A stretch of DNA of 16,186 bases from Mailhella sp. (GTDB lineage Bacteria; Desulfobacterota; Desulfovibrionia; Desulfovibrionales; Desulfovibrionaceae), in NCBI GenBank assembly GCA_020024815.1, contig JAHHTE010000030.1, positions 1 to 16,186 on the forward strand, written 5' to 3'. Each line of letters starts with the position of its first letter. Position 1 is the stretch's first letter. The notes below the pieces were generated by a model. It was not told where the DNA came from, made no database searches, and saw nothing but the letters and a program-made list of their open reading frames with translations. Position numbers and translations under genes: made by a program. This document shows, piece by piece, positions 1-7,605 of the stretch.

Positions 1-24
1 ATAAAAAGTTTTCCCCCTAAAAAA
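1..24. repeat. Probable edge-truncated arm of the intergenic hairpin repeat
   Basis: The first bases read AAAAAGTTTT, then CCCCCT, then an A-run. This resembles the right arm of the hairpins at 8704-8725 (AAAAGTTCCCCTCTC then A-run) and 14756-14777. It lies just downstream of def on the minus strand, the same gene-3'-end position as the other copies. The matching arm would lie outside the window, so pairing cannot be shown. It could simply be half of the def terminator. Confidence 0.35.
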
Positions 25-36
25 TACTATACTATT

Positions 37-555
37 TTATTTACGTTTCATTTTCTTTTCATACATAGAACGCTTTAAATAACTAATTCTATCAATGAAA
101 ATTTTTCCGTCTAAATGATCTGTTTCATGTTGCAAACAAGCACCAAAATATCCTTCACCTTCAAAATGAATAGGATTACCGTTTAAATCTAGTCCATCCA
201 TAGCCACACGTTTTGGACGAGCAACTTTTGCACGAAAACCGGGAACAGAAAGACAGCCTTCATTTTCAATGTGTTTAGCAGGATCAAGAACAGTAATAAC
301 AGGATTAACCACAACTCTTAAATCTTGTGGACCTGGTTCTTCATCTTCTTTTGGTGGATTCATAAGGCTTACATCAACTATTACAACACGGCGTAAAACA
401 CCGATTTGTGGTGCTGCAATTCCTACTCCTCCAACAGAATTTAGGGTATCAAGCATATCTTGAGCCAATTCACGTACAGAATCATCAATTTCTGCTACTG
501 GTTCAGAAATTTTTGTAAGACGTGGGTCAGGATATTGAACTAAGGGTCTTAACAT
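37..555 (-). CDS. def: Peptide deformylase
   Basis: Metal-dependent cytoplasmic enzyme that removes the formyl group from the N-terminal Met of nascent proteins. All three family motifs are present in the 172 residues: GVGIAAPQ (43-50), EGCLS (99-103, metal-ligand Cys101) and HETDH (143-147, two His ligands plus catalytic Glu144). Length is normal for a bacterial deformylase. The ATG at 553-555 lies 9 nt after the aspS stop with an AAGAG-type ribosome site overlapping the aspS end, so it is very probably co-transcribed with hisS and aspS. The C-terminus is lysine-rich. In many bacteria def is followed by fmt; what follows here is outside the window. Confidence 0.97.
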   Translation of the reverse strand: MLRPLVQYPDPRLTKISEPVAEIDDSVRELAQDMLDTLNSVGGVGIAAPQIGVLRRVVIVDVSLMNPPKEDEEPGPQDLRVVVNPVITVLDPAKHIENEGCLSVPGFRAKVARPKRVAMDGLDLNGNPIHFEGEGYFGACLQHETDHLDGKIFIDRISYLKRSMYEKKMKRK

Positions 556-564
556 ATTTTACTC

Positions 565-2403
565 TTATTCTGCCTTTTTAGCTTCTTCACGTAAACGCAA
601 ACCAAGATCACGCAATTGAGTTGGTGCTACCACATCAGGAGCATTAGTCATAAGGCAGGTTGCTTTTTGTGTTTTAGGGAATGCAATAACATCACGAATA
701 GAGTTTGCCCCAGCTAAAAGCATAGTTACACGGTCTAAACCAAAAGCAATACCACCATGAGGAGGCGTACCATATTCTAATGCATTGATAAAATAGCCAA
801 ATTGTGCATAAGCAGATTCTTCTGTAAAACCAAGAGCTTCAAACATATTGAATTGATCTTCAGAAGTATGAATACGAATAGAACCACCACCAATTTCATT
901 ACCATTTAATACCATATCATAAGCACGTGCTTTTGCATGAGCTGGATCTGTTTTAACTAATGCTTTACTATCTTCTTTAACAGCAGTAAATGGGTGATGG
1001 CAAGCAACATAACGCTTTTCTTCTTCACTGTATTCAAAAAGTGGGAAATCAGTAACCCAAAGGAAATTCCAAGTATTCTCAGGAATAAGATTAAGTTGTT
1101 GTCCTAAGCGTACACGAAGATTACCAAGAGCAGCATTAACCATATCTTTAGCACCAGCTTGGAAGAATGCAATATCCCCTACTTGTAAATCTAAAGCTTC
1201 TTTAATTGCTTGTTTTTCTTCTTCAGTAAAGAATTTTGTAATAGGTGATTGCCATTCATTTTCATGTACTTTAATCCAAGCTAAACCTTGAGCTCCATAA
1301 ATTTTTACAAATTCTGTAAGGTCTTCAATATCTTTACGGGACATTGATTCACCACCAGGAACTTTCATACCTTTTACAAGTTCAGCTGTTGCAAAAAGTT
1401 TAAATCCAGAGCCACGAACAATAGATGTAATATCTTTTAATTTCAAATCAAAACGAGTATCAGGTTTATCAACACCATAATCACGCATAGCGTCATCATA
1501 AGGCATACGGATAAATGGAGTTTGAATTTCCATTCCCATAGCTTCTTTAAATATGCGTTTCATTAAACCTTCTGCCATAGTCATAACATCTTCTTCGTTT
1601 ACATAGCTCATTTCAATATCAACTTGTGTAAATTCAGGTTGACGATCAGCACGAAGATCTTCATCACGGAAACAACGAGCAACTTGATAATAACGATCAA
1701 GCCCACTCATCATAAGCATTTGTTTAAATTGTTGTGGTGATTGTGGTAATGCATAAAATTCACCATGATTTAAACGACTTGGAACTAAAAAGTCTCTAGC
1801 ACCTTCAGGAGTTGATTTAGTTAGAATAGGAGTTTCAACTTCTAAAAATCCTAATTCATCTAAATAATTACGAGCAGAATTAGTAATTCTGTGGCGTAAA
1901 CGTAAATTTTGTGTCATACGAGGACGACGAATATCTAAATAACGCCATTGTAAACGTAAATTTTCGCCAGCGTCTGTTCTATCTTCAATAGGAAAAGGAG
2001 GTGTTTTAGCTGTATTTAAAAGCTTCCAATCAAGAACAACAACTTCTATTTCACCTGTTGGCATATTAGGATTAACCATTCCATCAGGACGACGACGTAC
2101 TTTACCTTTTACAGCAAGAACATATTCACTACGTACAATATGTGCATCTTTGTGTGCTTCAGGTGCAATTTCAGGACTAAATACAACTTGAGTCAAACCT
2201 TCACGGTCGCGAAGATCAACGAAAATAAGACCACCATGATCTCGGCGATATTGAACCCAACCCATAATACAAACTTCTTGACCATCATTTTGAGCATTAA
2301 GTTCAGCACAATGATGAGAACGTGTCCAATCACCAAGAGGCTTAATAAAAGCTGCATGTTCTTTTTGTAAATTTGTGTTTTGTTTTTCCATTGACTGACT
2401 CAT
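565..2403 (-). CDS. aspS: Aspartyl-tRNA synthetase (bacterial type, probably non-discriminating Asp/Asn)
   Basis: Class II synthetase charging tRNA-Asp. The 612 residues show an N-terminal OB-fold anticodon-binding domain (about 42-130, with QYRRDHGGLIFVDLRDREG at 51-69), the catalytic core with class II motif 2 (FRDEDLRADRQPEF, 245-258), an inserted GAD domain (about 310-430) and motif 3 (GGIAFGLDRVTMLLAG, 550-565). The length exceeds the E. coli enzyme (590) because of an N-terminal extension of roughly 20 residues. The ATG overlaps the hisS stop by one base (TAATG), with AGAGGA upstream, implying translational coupling. A second Met at residue 5 is a possible alternative start. His56-Gly57 in the anticodon-domain loop, where E. 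coli has Leu-Gly-Ser, matches the pattern reported for non-discriminating enzymes that also load Asp onto tRNA-Asn; that specificity is inferred. Confidence 0.97.
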   Translation of the reverse strand: MSQSMEKQNTNLQKEHAAFIKPLGDWTRSHHCAELNAQNDGQEVCIMGWVQYRRDHGGLIFVDLRDREGLTQVVFSPEIAPEAHKDAHIVRSEYVLAVKGKVRRRPDGMVNPNMPTGEIEVVVLDWKLLNTAKTPPFPIEDRTDAGENLRLQWRYLDIRRPRMTQNLRLRHRITNSARNYLDELGFLEVETPILTKSTPEGARDFLVPSRLNHGEFYALPQSPQQFKQMLMMSGLDRYYQVARCFRDEDLRADRQPEFTQVDIEMSYVNEEDVMTMAEGLMKRIFKEAMGMEIQTPFIRMPYDDAMRDYGVDKPDTRFDLKLKDITSIVRGSGFKLFATAELVKGMKVPGGESMSRKDIEDLTEFVKIYGAQGLAWIKVHENEWQSPITKFFTEEEKQAIKEALDLQVGDIAFFQAGAKDMVNAALGNLRVRLGQQLNLIPENTWNFLWVTDFPLFEYSEEEKRYVACHHPFTAVKEDSKALVKTDPAHAKARAYDMVLNGNEIGGGSIRIHTSEDQFNMFEALGFTEESAYAQFGYFINALEYGTPPHGGIAFGLDRVTMLLAGANSIRDVIAFPKTQKATCLMTNAPDVVAPTQLRDLGLRLREEAKKAE

Positions 2404-3653
2404 TATTTTTCCTCTTTTATGTAGGATACGGCATTAGCAAAAGAAACTGCTTCTTGATTACCGTTTTCCATATTTTTTATCATAACTGTATTTTGCTCAA
2501 GTTCAGAAGACCCAATCAAAATTGCATAGCGAGCTTCTGATTTATCAGCTTGACGCATTGCACTTTTTATACTTCTTGACTCAAAGCCAAGTGTTCCACA
2601 AAGCTCACCTTTACGTAAATTTTGTGCAACAGTAAAAGCATATTGACGGCAATTTTCATCAAGAACTGCTATATAAAAATCTAATTTCTTTGCTTCTGGA
2701 GCTTGTAAAAGTAAGGCTAACCGTTCCATTCCACAGGCAAAACCTATTCCTGGAACAGATGAACCACCAATAGACTCAACAAGTCCATCATATCGACCAC
2801 CACCAGCAATAGAACCTTGTGCTCCTATATTATTTGAAACAACTTCAAATGCTGTTCTTGTATAATAATCAAGCCCACGCACTAATCTATGATTAATTTC
2901 ATAAGAAATACCTTGTGCATCTAAACAAGATTTTACAGTATTAAAATGTGTTGAACATTCTTCACAAGTATGTTCAAGCATCAAAGGAGCATCACTTGTT
3001 ATTTTTTTACATTGTTCATTCTTACAATCAAGAACACGAAGTGGGTTTGTTTCCATTCTTCTTTTACAATCTTCACATAAAAGATCTGTATCTAAACTTT
3101 TAAGCCAAGATTTTAATAAATCCCTATATGCTGGTCTGCAATTTGGACAACCAAGAGAATTTAATTGCAAAGTAATATTTGAAATACCTACATGAGCTAA
3201 AAATGTCATAAGCATACTAATCATTTCAGCATCAGCTTCTGGTTCTTTTGGTCCAATACACTCACAGTTTATTTGATGAAATTGACGCATACGCCCTTTT
3301 TGTGGTCGTTCATGACGGAACATAGGTCCTGTTGTAAAAAACTTACTTACAGACTCTTTTGCCCCAACATTATTTTCTACATAAGCACGCATTACACCTG
3401 CTGTTGCCTCTGGACGTAAAGACATTGAACGCCCTTTACTATCAGCAAAAGTATACATTTCTTTTTGTACTACATCAGTTTCTGTACCAATAGAGCGACA
3501 AAATAAATCTGTATACTCCATTAATGGTGTACGAAGTTCTGTAAAAGCATAACGAGAAAAAACTGTACGAGCGCTTTGTTCCAAATAGGTAAACAAGCGG
3601 CTTTCATCGGCAAAAAGGTCTGCAAAACCTTTTATTGCTTGAATTTTAGCCAT
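2403..3653 (-). CDS. hisS: Histidyl-tRNA synthetase
   Basis: Class II synthetase charging tRNA-His. The start chosen is the ATG at 3651-3653 (MAKIQAIKGF..., 416 residues) because GGAG lies 6 nt upstream and HisRS proteins normally begin this way; a longer frame from TTG at 3713 adds 20 non-homologous residues. Visible motifs are motif 2 FRHERPQKGRMRQFHQ (112-127), the histidine-specific LVRGLDYYTRTAFE (257-270) and AGGGRYDGLVE (283-293), motif 3 GIGFACGMERLALL (302-315), and a C-terminal anticodon-binding domain (about 330-416). Four cysteine pairs lie in the insertion region: C169/C172, C193/C196, C210/C215 and C230/C233. This cysteine-rich HisRS form may bind zinc; E. coli HisRS lacks most of these cysteines. 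First gene of the hisS-aspS-def unit. Confidence 0.97.
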   Translation of the reverse strand: MAKIQAIKGFADLFADESRLFTYLEQSARTVFSRYAFTELRTPLMEYTDLFCRSIGTETDVVQKEMYTFADSKGRSMSLRPEATAGVMRAYVENNVGAKESVSKFFTTGPMFRHERPQKGRMRQFHQINCECIGPKEPEADAEMISMLMTFLAHVGISNITLQLNSLGCPNCRPAYRDLLKSWLKSLDTDLLCEDCKRRMETNPLRVLDCKNEQCKKITSDAPLMLEHTCEECSTHFNTVKSCLDAQGISYEINHRLVRGLDYYTRTAFEVVSNNIGAQGSIAGGGRYDGLVESIGGSSVPGIGFACGMERLALLLQAPEAKKLDFYIAVLDENCRQYAFTVAQNLRKGELCGTLGFESRSIKSAMRQADKSEARYAILIGSSELEQNTVMIKNMENGNQEAVSFANAVSYIKEEK

Positions 3654-3742
3654 TCCATACTCCAGCATAAAATTATTGATAAATACTTTAATATGTTTAT
3701 CCCTTATTGTCAAAACAATACTTTAGAATTTTTAAAATAATA

Positions 3743-3773
3743 ATTATCCTATGTTACTTAATTTTTTTAACAA
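3743..3773 (-). promoter_or_regulatory. Candidate promoter for hisS-aspS-def
   Basis: On the minus strand, TTGTTA (3768-3773) is followed after 16 nt by TAGGAT (3746-3751), or after 19 nt by GATAAT (3743-3748). Both are partial sigma-70 matches in a very AT-rich divergent intergenic region, about 90 nt before the hisS ATG. Base composition alone produces such matches, so this is tentative. Confidence 0.3.
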
Positions 3774-3808
3774 AATATAAAAATCGACTTTTCCTTTCAG
3801 TAATTTTT

Positions 3809-3845
3809 TTGTATTATCCTTTCTATATGATGTATATTGTATAAT
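3809..3845 (+). promoter_or_regulatory. Candidate promoter for the outer-membrane protein gene
   Basis: TTGTAT (3809-3814) is followed after 18 nt by TATATT (3833-3838). A perfect TATAAT lies at 3840-3845 but lacks a good -35 at normal spacing. Either would start transcription a short distance before the AAGGA ribosome site at 3859-3863. Confidence 0.35.
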
Positions 3846-3869
3846 GTTCAAACTAAAAAAGGATTTTTT

Positions 3870-4628
3870 ATGTTTAAAAGTTTAAAAAAGTTATCCTGTA
3901 TTGTTTTTACTCTTTTAATAACTTTCAGTTTTATTTCTGAAAGTTTTGCACACAGTGCAGGTGGTGGACTTGTTTGGATACGTTCTCCATACAAAGGTCA
4001 TGATGATTACATTCTTCCTTTTCCTTCCGTACAAGTTGACACAAAATACTTTTTTATCAAAGGATTAAGTTTAGGACTTAATCTTTATAAAGATGATGCA
4101 GGTGAACATGAGCTTACTCTTGGTGTTATGCCTGGCTCTCTTATTTTTGACCCAGATAAAACAGATGAATTTAGACTTAAATTTCTCGATAAAAGAGATA
4201 TTTCCCTTGATGCTTATATTCAATATATCAGAACCTTTAATTTTGGTTCATTTGGTGCAAAAATATATATGGATGTGCTTGGTAATGCAGATGGATTTGG
4301 CATTGACGGTTTCTATAAGCTACCTATCTATATTAATAATTTTACACTTTCACCTGGTGTTGGTATCAACTTTACAAGCGAAGAAAGAAATCAATATTAT
4401 TATGGTGTAAGTTTAGCTGAATCAAAACGTTCTGGAGTTATTGCCTATGAACCTGAAGCTAGTATAACTCCTTTTGTTTTTGTTGAAGCTAGCCTCCTTA
4501 CTGAAAATGGTTTAACATTTTTTGCTCTTGCAAAATATAGCTTTTATAGTGATGAAATTACAGATAGTCCAATGGTTGGCGAAGATCACGGTTTAATCAT
4601 TAGTGCTGGGGCAATGTATAATTTTTAA
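3870..4628 (+). CDS. Exported protein, probable outer-membrane beta-barrel
   Basis: Unrecognised exported protein of 252 residues. The start is the ATG at 3870, preceded by AAGGA with a 6-nt T spacer; an upstream TTG at 3837 adds 11 residues before the signal peptide and has no ribosome site. The N-terminus is a clear Sec signal peptide: KSLKK, a hydrophobic core (8-23), and a predicted cleavage after Ser-Phe-Ala27. The mature part has no hydrophobic helix but has alternating short hydrophobic/aromatic strands separated by polar, Gly/Asp-rich turns. It ends in GLIISAGAMYNF, with a C-terminal Phe typical of BAM-assembled barrels. The size suggests an 8-10-strand barrel, which is inference. It lies 37 nt before ruvX without an intervening terminator, so read-through into the next genes is possible. 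Confidence 0.8.
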   Translation: MFKSLKKLSCIVFTLLITFSFISESFAHSAGGGLVWIRSPYKGHDDYILPFPSVQVDTKYFFIKGLSLGLNLYKDDAGEHELTLGVMPGSLIFDPDKTDEFRLKFLDKRDISLDAYIQYIRTFNFGSFGAKIYMDVLGNADGFGIDGFYKLPIYINNFTLSPGVGINFTSEERNQYYYGVSLAESKRSGVIAYEPEASITPFVFVEASLLTENGLTFFALAKYSFYSDEITDSPMVGEDHGLIISAGAMYNF

Positions 4629-4665
4629 ACTTGCTTTTCTTATAGGTTAAAGATATTTTTTTCCT

Positions 4666-5142
4666 ATGAGTAAACAAGATATTTATATTGCTATTGATTA
4701 CGGAGTAAAACGAGTTGGTTTTGCAATATATCATGCTGAAACCAATTTTGTTTTTCCTCTTTGTACCCTTGATAGAAGTGTAAAAAAAACATTTTTTGAA
4801 AATTTAACTATCCTTATTGAAAAACATAAACCAACAGCTTTAATTATAGGACTTCCGTTTCATGAAGATGGAAGTCCTTGTATTACCACTAGCCAAGTCA
4901 AAAATTTTGCAAATTCTCTTTTAAGACGCTATCCTATTCCCATTTACTTTATGGAAGAACTTCTTTCTAGTTTTGATGCTGAACAAGATATGCGTGCAAT
5001 GGGTGTTAGTGCAAAAAAAATAAAAAAAAATGTTGACCAAGAAGCTGCTGTCAAAATCTTAAAATCATTTCTTGATTGCCCTCAAAAATTACCCTATACT
5101 CCTGAAAAAAATATTTTCTATTCTACTAATAATAAGGAATAA
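4666..5142 (+). CDS. ruvX: RuvX/YqgF family putative pre-16S rRNA nuclease
   Basis: RNase H-fold protein of the YqgF family; members are implicated in maturing the 5' end of 16S rRNA and were earlier proposed as Holliday junction resolvases. Family marks in the 158 residues are DYGVKRVG (11-18, acidic Asp11), IIGLPFHEDGS (60-70), MEELLSS (96-102) and VDQEAAVKIL (123-132, Asp124). Length is normal, with a short polar C-terminal tail. No strong Shine-Dalgarno is visible before the ATG. mltG starts 2 nt after the stop, and ruvX-mltG adjacency is common in bacteria, supporting both calls. The coding run A8-T-A9 at 5013-5030 (Lys-Lys-Ile-Lys-Lys) is a potential slippage site. Confidence 0.9.
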   Translation: MSKQDIYIAIDYGVKRVGFAIYHAETNFVFPLCTLDRSVKKTFFENLTILIEKHKPTALIIGLPFHEDGSPCITTSQVKNFANSLLRRYPIPIYFMEELLSSFDAEQDMRAMGVSAKKIKKNVDQEAAVKILKSFLDCPQKLPYTPEKNIFYSTNNKE

Positions 5143-5144
5143 TA

Positions 5145-6212
5145 ATGGAAACCAAACGTAATTCTGTTTTATGCAAAATTTTTATAAGTCTTTTTCTTAT
5201 ACTTCTTTGTATTTTTGCTTATTTAGGATTTGAAGCTTGGCGTTTTTTATCTATTCCTGCTAATAAAGAAGCAAAAGCTTTTCCTGTTGAAATAATAGAA
5301 AAATCTTCTTTACGAACCATTTGTGCTTTATTACAACAAAAAGGTATTATTTCTGATGGATTAAAATTTGAATTATATACTCGTATAAAAAAACAAGGAA
5401 ATAAAATACAAGCAGGTACTTTTCTTCTTAGTCCTGCATGGACACCTCATAAAATATTACAAGAACTTACAACAGGTTCAAGTCTGCTTTATAAAATTAC
5501 AATAAGAGAAGGTTTACCATGGTGGGAAGTAGCAAAACTTTTAGAAAATCAAGGCTTTTGTTATGCAACAGATTTTAAAAAAGCAATTTTTGATAAAGAA
5601 TTTTTACATAAAAAAAATATTCCTTTCCAAAACGCAGAAGGATATTTATATCCTGATACCTACCTTCTTCCAAAGCCCAAAAATATAACAGAAAAAGATG
5701 CTTATAAAATAGCATCAAGACTTATTGATACATTTTATCTAAAAACAACAACATTAAAAGAAAATAAAAACTATATTACTATACTTAATTCTCCTCAAAA
5801 ATTAAATGAATTATTAACTCTTGCTTCCATTGTTGAAAAAGAAACAAGGCTTGAATATGAACGCCCTAGAGTTGCAGGAGTTTATTATAATAGACTTAAC
5901 AAAAATATGATCCTACAAGCTGATCCAACTGTTATTTATGGACTTGGTCAAAATTATAAAGGACAACTTCTTACAAAGCATTTACAAGATAAAAAAAATC
6001 CTTATAATACTTATCAACATCTTGGCTTACCACCTAGCCCAATATGTTCACCTTCCTTTTCTGCCATTAAAGCAGCATTAGAACCAGAAAAACATAATTA
6101 TATTTTCTTTGTTGCTACTGGAATTGGAGCTAATCATACCTTTTCTACTAATTTACGCGATCATAATAATGCCGTTAGAGAATATAGAAAAAATTTAAAA
6201 AAAGTTAATTAA
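5145..6212 (+). CDS. mltG: Endolytic peptidoglycan transglycosylase MltG
   Basis: Inner-membrane lytic transglycosylase that cleaves nascent glycan strands and sets their length. The 355 residues show one N-terminal membrane segment (about 11-31) and then a periplasmic YceG domain. Family motifs are EGYLYPDTYLLP (165-176), LASIVEKETR (226-235, with Glu231 the likely catalytic acid by alignment to the E. coli active-site Glu), VYYNRL (246-251), LQADPTVIYGLG (257-268), YNTYQHLGLPPSPI (287-300) and NHTFSTNLRDHNNAV (330-344). The start is supported by AAGGA 6 nt upstream inside the end of ruvX. The stop is 1 nt before the next gene, so this is clearly one operon. Confidence 0.96.
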   Translation: METKRNSVLCKIFISLFLILLCIFAYLGFEAWRFLSIPANKEAKAFPVEIIEKSSLRTICALLQQKGIISDGLKFELYTRIKKQGNKIQAGTFLLSPAWTPHKILQELTTGSSLLYKITIREGLPWWEVAKLLENQGFCYATDFKKAIFDKEFLHKKNIPFQNAEGYLYPDTYLLPKPKNITEKDAYKIASRLIDTFYLKTTTLKENKNYITILNSPQKLNELLTLASIVEKETRLEYERPRVAGVYYNRLNKNMILQADPTVIYGLGQNYKGQLLTKHLQDKKNPYNTYQHLGLPPSPICSPSFSAIKAALEPEKHNYIFFVATGIGANHTFSTNLRDHNNAVREYRKNLKKVN

Positions 6213-6213
6213 C

Positions 6214-6906
6214 ATGACTAAATATAATGAAGACAAACCATTACTTACAAAAGAAGAAATAAATCTCCTTCCTACTATCTTATATGAAGGAGAAATTATG
6301 CTTATCAGAACCAATGAAGAATTGCAGCGTGCTATAAGTGAATTAAAAAAATCTTCTTTTCTTGGTTTTGATACAGAAACACGCCCAAAATTTACGAAAG
6401 GTGCTATGCATCTACCATCACTTATTCAATTAGCTTCTGATAAAAAAGTATATCTCATTCAATTAAAACATGTTGATTTTACACAAGAACTTGTTGAACT
6501 ATTATCCGATGAACATATCTATAAAATTGGTGTTGCAATTCACGAAGATTATAGAAATTTATCAAGAATTTGCCAATTACAAAATAATGGTCTTATTGAC
6601 CTTGCTAAACTTGCTAATCAAAAAGGTTTAAAAGCACAAGGCTTGAGAACTATTTGTGCTAATCTTCTTGGATATAAAGTAAATAAAGGAGCTCAATGTT
6701 CTAACTGGGCAGCTGATACCCTTAGTCATAATCAAATACAATATGCAGCAACTGATGCATGGTTAGGTTTACTTTTATACAACAACCTTATCCAATTAGA
6801 AGATAGTCCTAACTTTATAGATGAAAAACCAAAAAAGAAAAAAAAGAAATATAGATTTTATAAAAAGAAAAATAATGACCTAAATAAATTAGTTGAAACT
6901 CATTAA
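6214..6906 (+). CDS. DEDDy-family 3'-5' exonuclease (RNase D / WRN-exonuclease-like)
   Basis: Single-domain 3'-5' exonuclease of 230 residues, probably acting on RNA or DNA ends; the substrate is not deducible. Catalytic residues fit the DEDDy pattern: Asp53 and Glu55 in GFDTETRP (ExoI), Asp112 in GVAIHEDYRNL (ExoII), and Tyr177/Asp181 in YAATD (ExoIII). It lacks the HRDC domain of RNase D. The C-terminus (205-219) is a lysine-rich tail, plausibly nucleic-acid binding. The ATG at 6214 is 1 nt after mltG and has no Shine-Dalgarno; an internal ATG at 6298 has a strong AAGGAG 5 nt upstream. I keep the first start because the residues before Met29 (TKEEINLLPTILYEG) resemble the conserved lead-in I recall for this family, but a shorter product of about 202 residues retaining all catalytic residues is possible. 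Confidence 0.85.
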   Translation: MTKYNEDKPLLTKEEINLLPTILYEGEIMLIRTNEELQRAISELKKSSFLGFDTETRPKFTKGAMHLPSLIQLASDKKVYLIQLKHVDFTQELVELLSDEHIYKIGVAIHEDYRNLSRICQLQNNGLIDLAKLANQKGLKAQGLRTICANLLGYKVNKGAQCSNWAADTLSHNQIQYAATDAWLGLLLYNNLIQLEDSPNFIDEKPKKKKKKYRFYKKKNNDLNKLVETH

Positions 6907-6988
6907 TTTTTATAGTATCTTTTCTAAAGAAATAAATTTTTATGTCGATATAATTTATAATTTTAAAACCAAAAAAATTGGATTAGCT

Positions 6989-7522
6989 ATGAGTCAACAA
7001 TTAAATTTTGCAGCAAACAGTGATAGTCACCTTGCTCAATTGGTATCTTTTAAAGTTAGTGATGAAGAATTTGGTATTGATATTCTCCAAGTTCAAGAAA
7101 TTATTCGCATGTTACCAATAGCAATAGTGCCATCAGCACCAAATTTTGTAAAAGGCGTTATTGATTTACGTGGTGAAGTTATTCCTATTATTGATATGCG
7201 TAAACGTTTCAAACTTCCATCAATTCCCTATAATAGTGAAACTCGAATTATCGTTGTGCATACACATGATTTTACTGTTGGGTTTATTGTTGATGCTGTA
7301 TGTGAAGTTATTCGTATTCATGAATCAGCTATTGAACCAGCACCACCAGTTGTAAATGGTGAAGGTTCAAACTATATTCGTGGTGTTAGCAAACTTGAAA
7401 AAGGATTACTTATCCTTTTAGATCTTAATAATCTCATAAGTCTTGAAATTCTAGAAGAACTTATGAATACAAAAAAAATAGCGACAAGTAGTGCTTTCAC
7501 ACCAGCTCAAACAGAAAATTAA
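6989..7522 (+). CDS. cheW: CheW-like chemotaxis coupling protein
   Basis: Adaptor that links methyl-accepting chemoreceptors to the CheA kinase in the cytoplasmic array. The 177 residues form one CheW domain (about 14-160): FKVSDEEFGIDILQVQEI at 21-38, GVIDLRGEVIPIIDMRKRF at 56-74 (the CheW core signature), VGFIVDAVCEVIRI at 97-110, and YIRGVSKLEKGLLILLDL at 129-146. The ATG at 6989 is preferred over the TTG at 6893, which would overlap the exonuclease and add 32 non-family residues; GGA lies 6 nt upstream of the ATG. It is 82 nt after the exonuclease, so co-transcription is possible but not certain. It is the last gene of this stretch, closed by the terminator at 7525-7551. No cheA or receptor gene is in the window. 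Confidence 0.93.
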   Translation: MSQQLNFAANSDSHLAQLVSFKVSDEEFGIDILQVQEIIRMLPIAIVPSAPNFVKGVIDLRGEVIPIIDMRKRFKLPSIPYNSETRIIVVHTHDFTVGFIVDAVCEVIRIHESAIEPAPPVVNGEGSNYIRGVSKLEKGLLILLDLNNLISLEILEELMNTKKIATSSAFTPAQTEN

Positions 7523-7524
7523 AT

Positions 7525-7551
7525 AAAAAGCCACTCAATGAGTGGCTTTTT
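7525..7551 (+). terminator. Intrinsic terminator after cheW
   Basis: Perfect 12-bp stem (AAAAAGCCACTC, 7525-7536, with GAGTGGCTTTTT, 7540-7551) around an AAT loop, starting 3 nt after the cheW stop, GC-rich at its top and ending in a T-run. The A-run on the other side makes it symmetrical, so it could work in both directions. Confidence 0.92.
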
Positions 7552-7558
7552 ATTTGCT
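7543..7558 (+). promoter_or_regulatory. Candidate sigma-54 (-24/-12) promoter for the 7606 gene
   Basis: TGGC (7543-7546) and TTGCT (7554-7558) place GG at 7544-7545 and GC at 7556-7557. The 12-base offset is exactly that of TGGCAY-N-TTGCW promoters. The -24 half lies in the right arm of the cheW terminator. Transcription would begin near 7569, giving a leader of about 37 nt with a strong ribosome site before 7606. An alternative sigma-70 pair is TTTACT (7558-7563), 17 nt, TATTTT (7581-7586), which is weaker. Confidence 0.45.
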
Positions 7559-7605
7559 TTACTTTTCTTTTTCTTTGAAGTATTTTAGTTAAAAAGGAGA
7601 AAGGT

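Noticed and set aside
3654..3713. 20-residue N-terminal extension of HisRS from TTG at 3713
   Set aside because: It is outside the family start, and the ATG at 3653 has GGAG at ideal spacing.
3844..3885. 13-codon frame upstream of and overlapping the outer-membrane protein start
   Set aside because: It has no ribosome site, overlaps out of frame, and shows no attenuator hairpin, so it is probably chance.
6893..6988. 32-residue N-terminal extension of CheW from TTG at 6893
   Set aside because: It overlaps the exonuclease, is unlike CheW, and has no ribosome site; the ATG at 6989 fits the domain.
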